From: Actinomycetes bacterium
GTDB lineage: Bacteria; Actinomycetota; Actinomycetes; Prado026
DNA length: 5,644 nucleotides
Direction: 5' to 3'
Assembly: GCA_025455945.1 (NCBI GenBank)
Contig: JALOLN010000145.1
Span: forward strand, 1-5,644
Within the stretch, counting starts at the first letter, position 1, and every line of letters starts with the position of its first letter. Below are positions 4,193 to 5,644 of this stretch, piece after piece. The notes under the pieces are model-generated. The model was not told the origin of the DNA. It searched no databases and saw only the letters and a program-made list of their open reading frames with translations. A program made the translations under genes and the position numbers.

Positions 4193-5644
4193 GCAGCGAC
4201 CGCTTGAGCCCCTTGGTGACGGCCTCGAGCACGGCGATCCTGGCCCAGCGCTTGTCGTTGGCGGGGATGACGTACCACGGGGCCCGGTCGGTGGAGGTCC
4301 GCGCCACCGTCTCCTCCACCGCCTCGGCGTAGTCGTCCCAACGCTCCCGGTTCCGCCAGTCCTCGTCGGTGATCTTGTGCTGCTTGTAGGGGGTGTCCGC
4401 CCGGGCCTGGAACCGGGCGAGCTGCTCCTCCGGGGAGAGGTGCAGCCAGAACTTGGCGACGTAGTACCCGCGCTCCGCGAGCTGCTCCTCGAAGTCGTTG
4501 ATCTCGTCGTACGCCCGTTGCCACTCCCCCGGCTGGGCGAAGCCCTCCACCCGCTCCACGAGGACCCGGCCGTACCAGGTGCGGTCGTAGATGACGGTCG
4601 TCCCCGCCCTCGGCAGGTCCCGCCAGAAACGCCAGAGGTAGTGGTACCGCCGCTCCTCCTCGGTCGGGGCGGCGGTGGGGATGACCCGGTAGTCGCCCGC
4701 CTCGAGGGCCTGGGTGATCCGCCTGATCGTGCCGCCCTTGCCTGCGGCGTCCCAGCCCTCGAAGGCCAGGACGCTGGTCAGGCCGCGGTCCCGGGCCTCC
4801 AGGCTCAGCCGGTGCAGCCGGGCCTGCAAGACGTTCAGGCGCTTGCGGTACTGCGCGCGGTCGATGGTCGCCGCGAGGTCCACGGCGGTCAGCGCCGAGC
4901 GTCCGGCACCGGAGAACATGGACACGGCCGCGGCGGGCGGCGGTGCGCCGGCCTGGGCGAGCCGGGCGAGCAGCGCGTCGCGCAGGATCCGGGCCACGGT
5001 GACGTCGCGGTACCGGGCGTCGGTCGCCTCGACGACGTTCCACGGCGACCCGGGGGCCGAGAACTGCCGCAGCAGCCGTTCCACGACCGGGCGCGCGTCG
5101 GCGAGCTCGTCCAGGCGCGCCCAGTCGCGCTGGTCGACCCGCCAGCCCAGCTCCGGGTCGCGCTCGGCCCCCTTGAGTCGGGCCTTCTGCTCCCGGCGGC
5201 CGCTGTGCAGGAAGAACTTGACGACCAGTGCGCCGTCGGCGAGCAGCTGGTCCTGAAGCGACTCGAGGTGCCGGCTCCAGGTGGCCAGCTCCTCGGCGGT
5301 CGTCTCCCCCCGCAGGTAGGCGTGCACCTGCCGGAACAGGCCGCCGGCCCAGACGGCGATCTGCCCCTTGGGCGGCAGGGACTGCCACAGCCGCCAGAAC
5401 CGGGGCCGTTCGCTCTCCTCCGAGGTGAGGTCGCCGAGGACGTGGGTCCGCAGGTACCTCGCGTCCAGCCACTCGTTGAGCCGGTTGACCAGCTCGTTCG
5501 CCGCCAGGCGGTCGTCGCCGGCGATGATCACGATCACCGGGAAGTCCGCCAGCCGCAGGTCGTACTGGGCGTTGATCAGGTCGACCCTCAGCTGGGGCAC
5601 CGTCTCGGCGTACTCGGCCTTGGACAGCCTGGCCCCGGTCTCCG
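4182..5644 (-). CDS. pap: Polyphosphate:AMP phosphotransferase, two-domain PPK2 (start beyond right edge)
   Basis: Class II PPK2 enzymes of this fused type transfer phosphate from polyphosphate to AMP, giving ADP, in the cytoplasm. The window holds 486 codons plus the stop. The reading frame stays open to the edge, and the visible N-terminus (TGARLSKAEYAETVPQLRVDL) matches the family start, so only a few codons are missing; the in-frame GTG at 5600 is internal. The C-terminal domain is intact: Walker A GWDAAGKGG at visible residues 296-304 (4731-4757), Walker B-like DRTWYGRVLVERVEGF from 353 (4569-4586), lid TPYKQHKITDEDW, and APWYVIPANDKRWAR. The N-terminal domain keeps the fold (FPVIVIIAG, LVNRLNEWLDARY, VVKFFLHSG) but its P-loop position reads GDDRLAANE (42-50), without the glycines and lysine, so it is probably non-catalytic. 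Its 3' end overlaps the convergent SRPBCC gene. The promoter is outside the window. Confidence 0.93.
   Translation of the reverse strand, partial: ETGARLSKAEYAETVPQLRVDLINAQYDLRLADFPVIVIIAGDDRLAANELVNRLNEWLDARYLRTHVLGDLTSEESERPRFWRLWQSLPPKGQIAVWAGGLFRQVHAYLRGETTAEELATWSRHLESLQDQLLADGALVVKFFLHSGRREQKARLKGAERDPELGWRVDQRDWARLDELADARPVVERLLRQFSAPGSPWNVVEATDARYRDVTVARILRDALLARLAQAGAPPPAAAVSMFSGAGRSALTAVDLAATIDRAQYRKRLNVLQARLHRLSLEARDRGLTSVLAFEGWDAAGKGGTIRRITQALEAGDYRVIPTAAPTEEERRYHYLWRFWRDLPRAGTTVIYDRTWYGRVLVERVEGFAQPGEWQRAYDEINDFEEQLAERGYYVAKFWLHLSPEEQLARFQARADTPYKQHKITDEDWRNRERWDDYAEAVEETVARTSTDRAPWYVIPANDKRWARIAVLEAVTKGLKRSLRQA

Noticed and set aside
4132..5472. A 446-codon minus-strand frame overlapping the PPK2 gene.
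   Set aside because: It is arginine-, glycine- and proline-rich with no motif, and it is out of frame with the PPK2 gene, whose catalytic motifs are unmistakable.
1..5644. Mobile elements, CRISPR repeats, tRNA or rRNA genes, riboswitches.
   Set aside because: No transposase or integrase motifs, regularly spaced repeats, tRNA-like cloverleaf or recognisable RNA element was found. Intergenic gaps are all under 100 bp.

Overview
The window is very GC-rich DNA with strong third-position G/C bias, GTG starts and tightly packed genes, which points to a high-GC actinobacterium. The gene content (SfLAP/GAP-family membrane protein, two-domain PPK2, leaderless-looking GTG genes) fits that phylum. A Geodermatophilaceae-like host is only a guess. 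I see no insertion sequence, phage gene, tRNA, rRNA, CRISPR array or abrupt composition change, so this looks like ordinary chromosome.

Layout from left to right. (1) Positions 1-344, minus strand: the N-terminal 114 codons of a malic enzyme, cut by the left edge. (2) Positions 345-436: a 92-bp divergent intergenic region with a perfect 12-bp palindrome, TACCGATCGGTA, overlapping a TATACT -10 element. (3) Positions 437-1006, plus: a TetR-family repressor, probably translated from a leaderless mRNA. (4) Positions 1026-2348, plus: a cytoplasmic GH13 alpha-amylase-family glycosidase with all catalytic residues, 19 bp behind the repressor with its own Shine-Dalgarno, so probably co-transcribed with it. 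(5) Positions 2373-3020, plus: a six-helix SfLAP/GAP-family membrane protein. (6) Positions 3083-3541 and 3538-4191, plus: a four-helix membrane protein of unknown function overlapping by 4 bp (GTGA) with an SRPBCC-fold protein carrying one N-terminal membrane segment. (7) Positions 4182-5644, minus: a two-domain PPK2 polyphosphate:AMP phosphotransferase, lacking only its first few codons at the right edge. It converges on the SRPBCC gene with a 10-bp overlap.

How the parts may work together. The TetR protein very likely represses its own promoter, and with it the amylase gene; it may also affect the divergent malic enzyme. That would link intracellular glucan breakdown with malate-to-pyruvate flux, but the link is inference. 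GC-rich hairpins span the stop codons of the amylase and SfLAP genes, and each is followed by a -10-like hexamer before the next gene. This suggests three successive plus-strand units: tetR-GH13, SfLAP, and membrane protein-SRPBCC. The PPK2 gene is independent.

No clearly new biological system is visible. The points most worth a second look are the loss of the Walker A motif in the N-terminal PPK2 domain, the operator/leaderless arrangement of the TetR gene, the stop-codon hairpins, and the uncharacterised membrane protein-SRPBCC pair.
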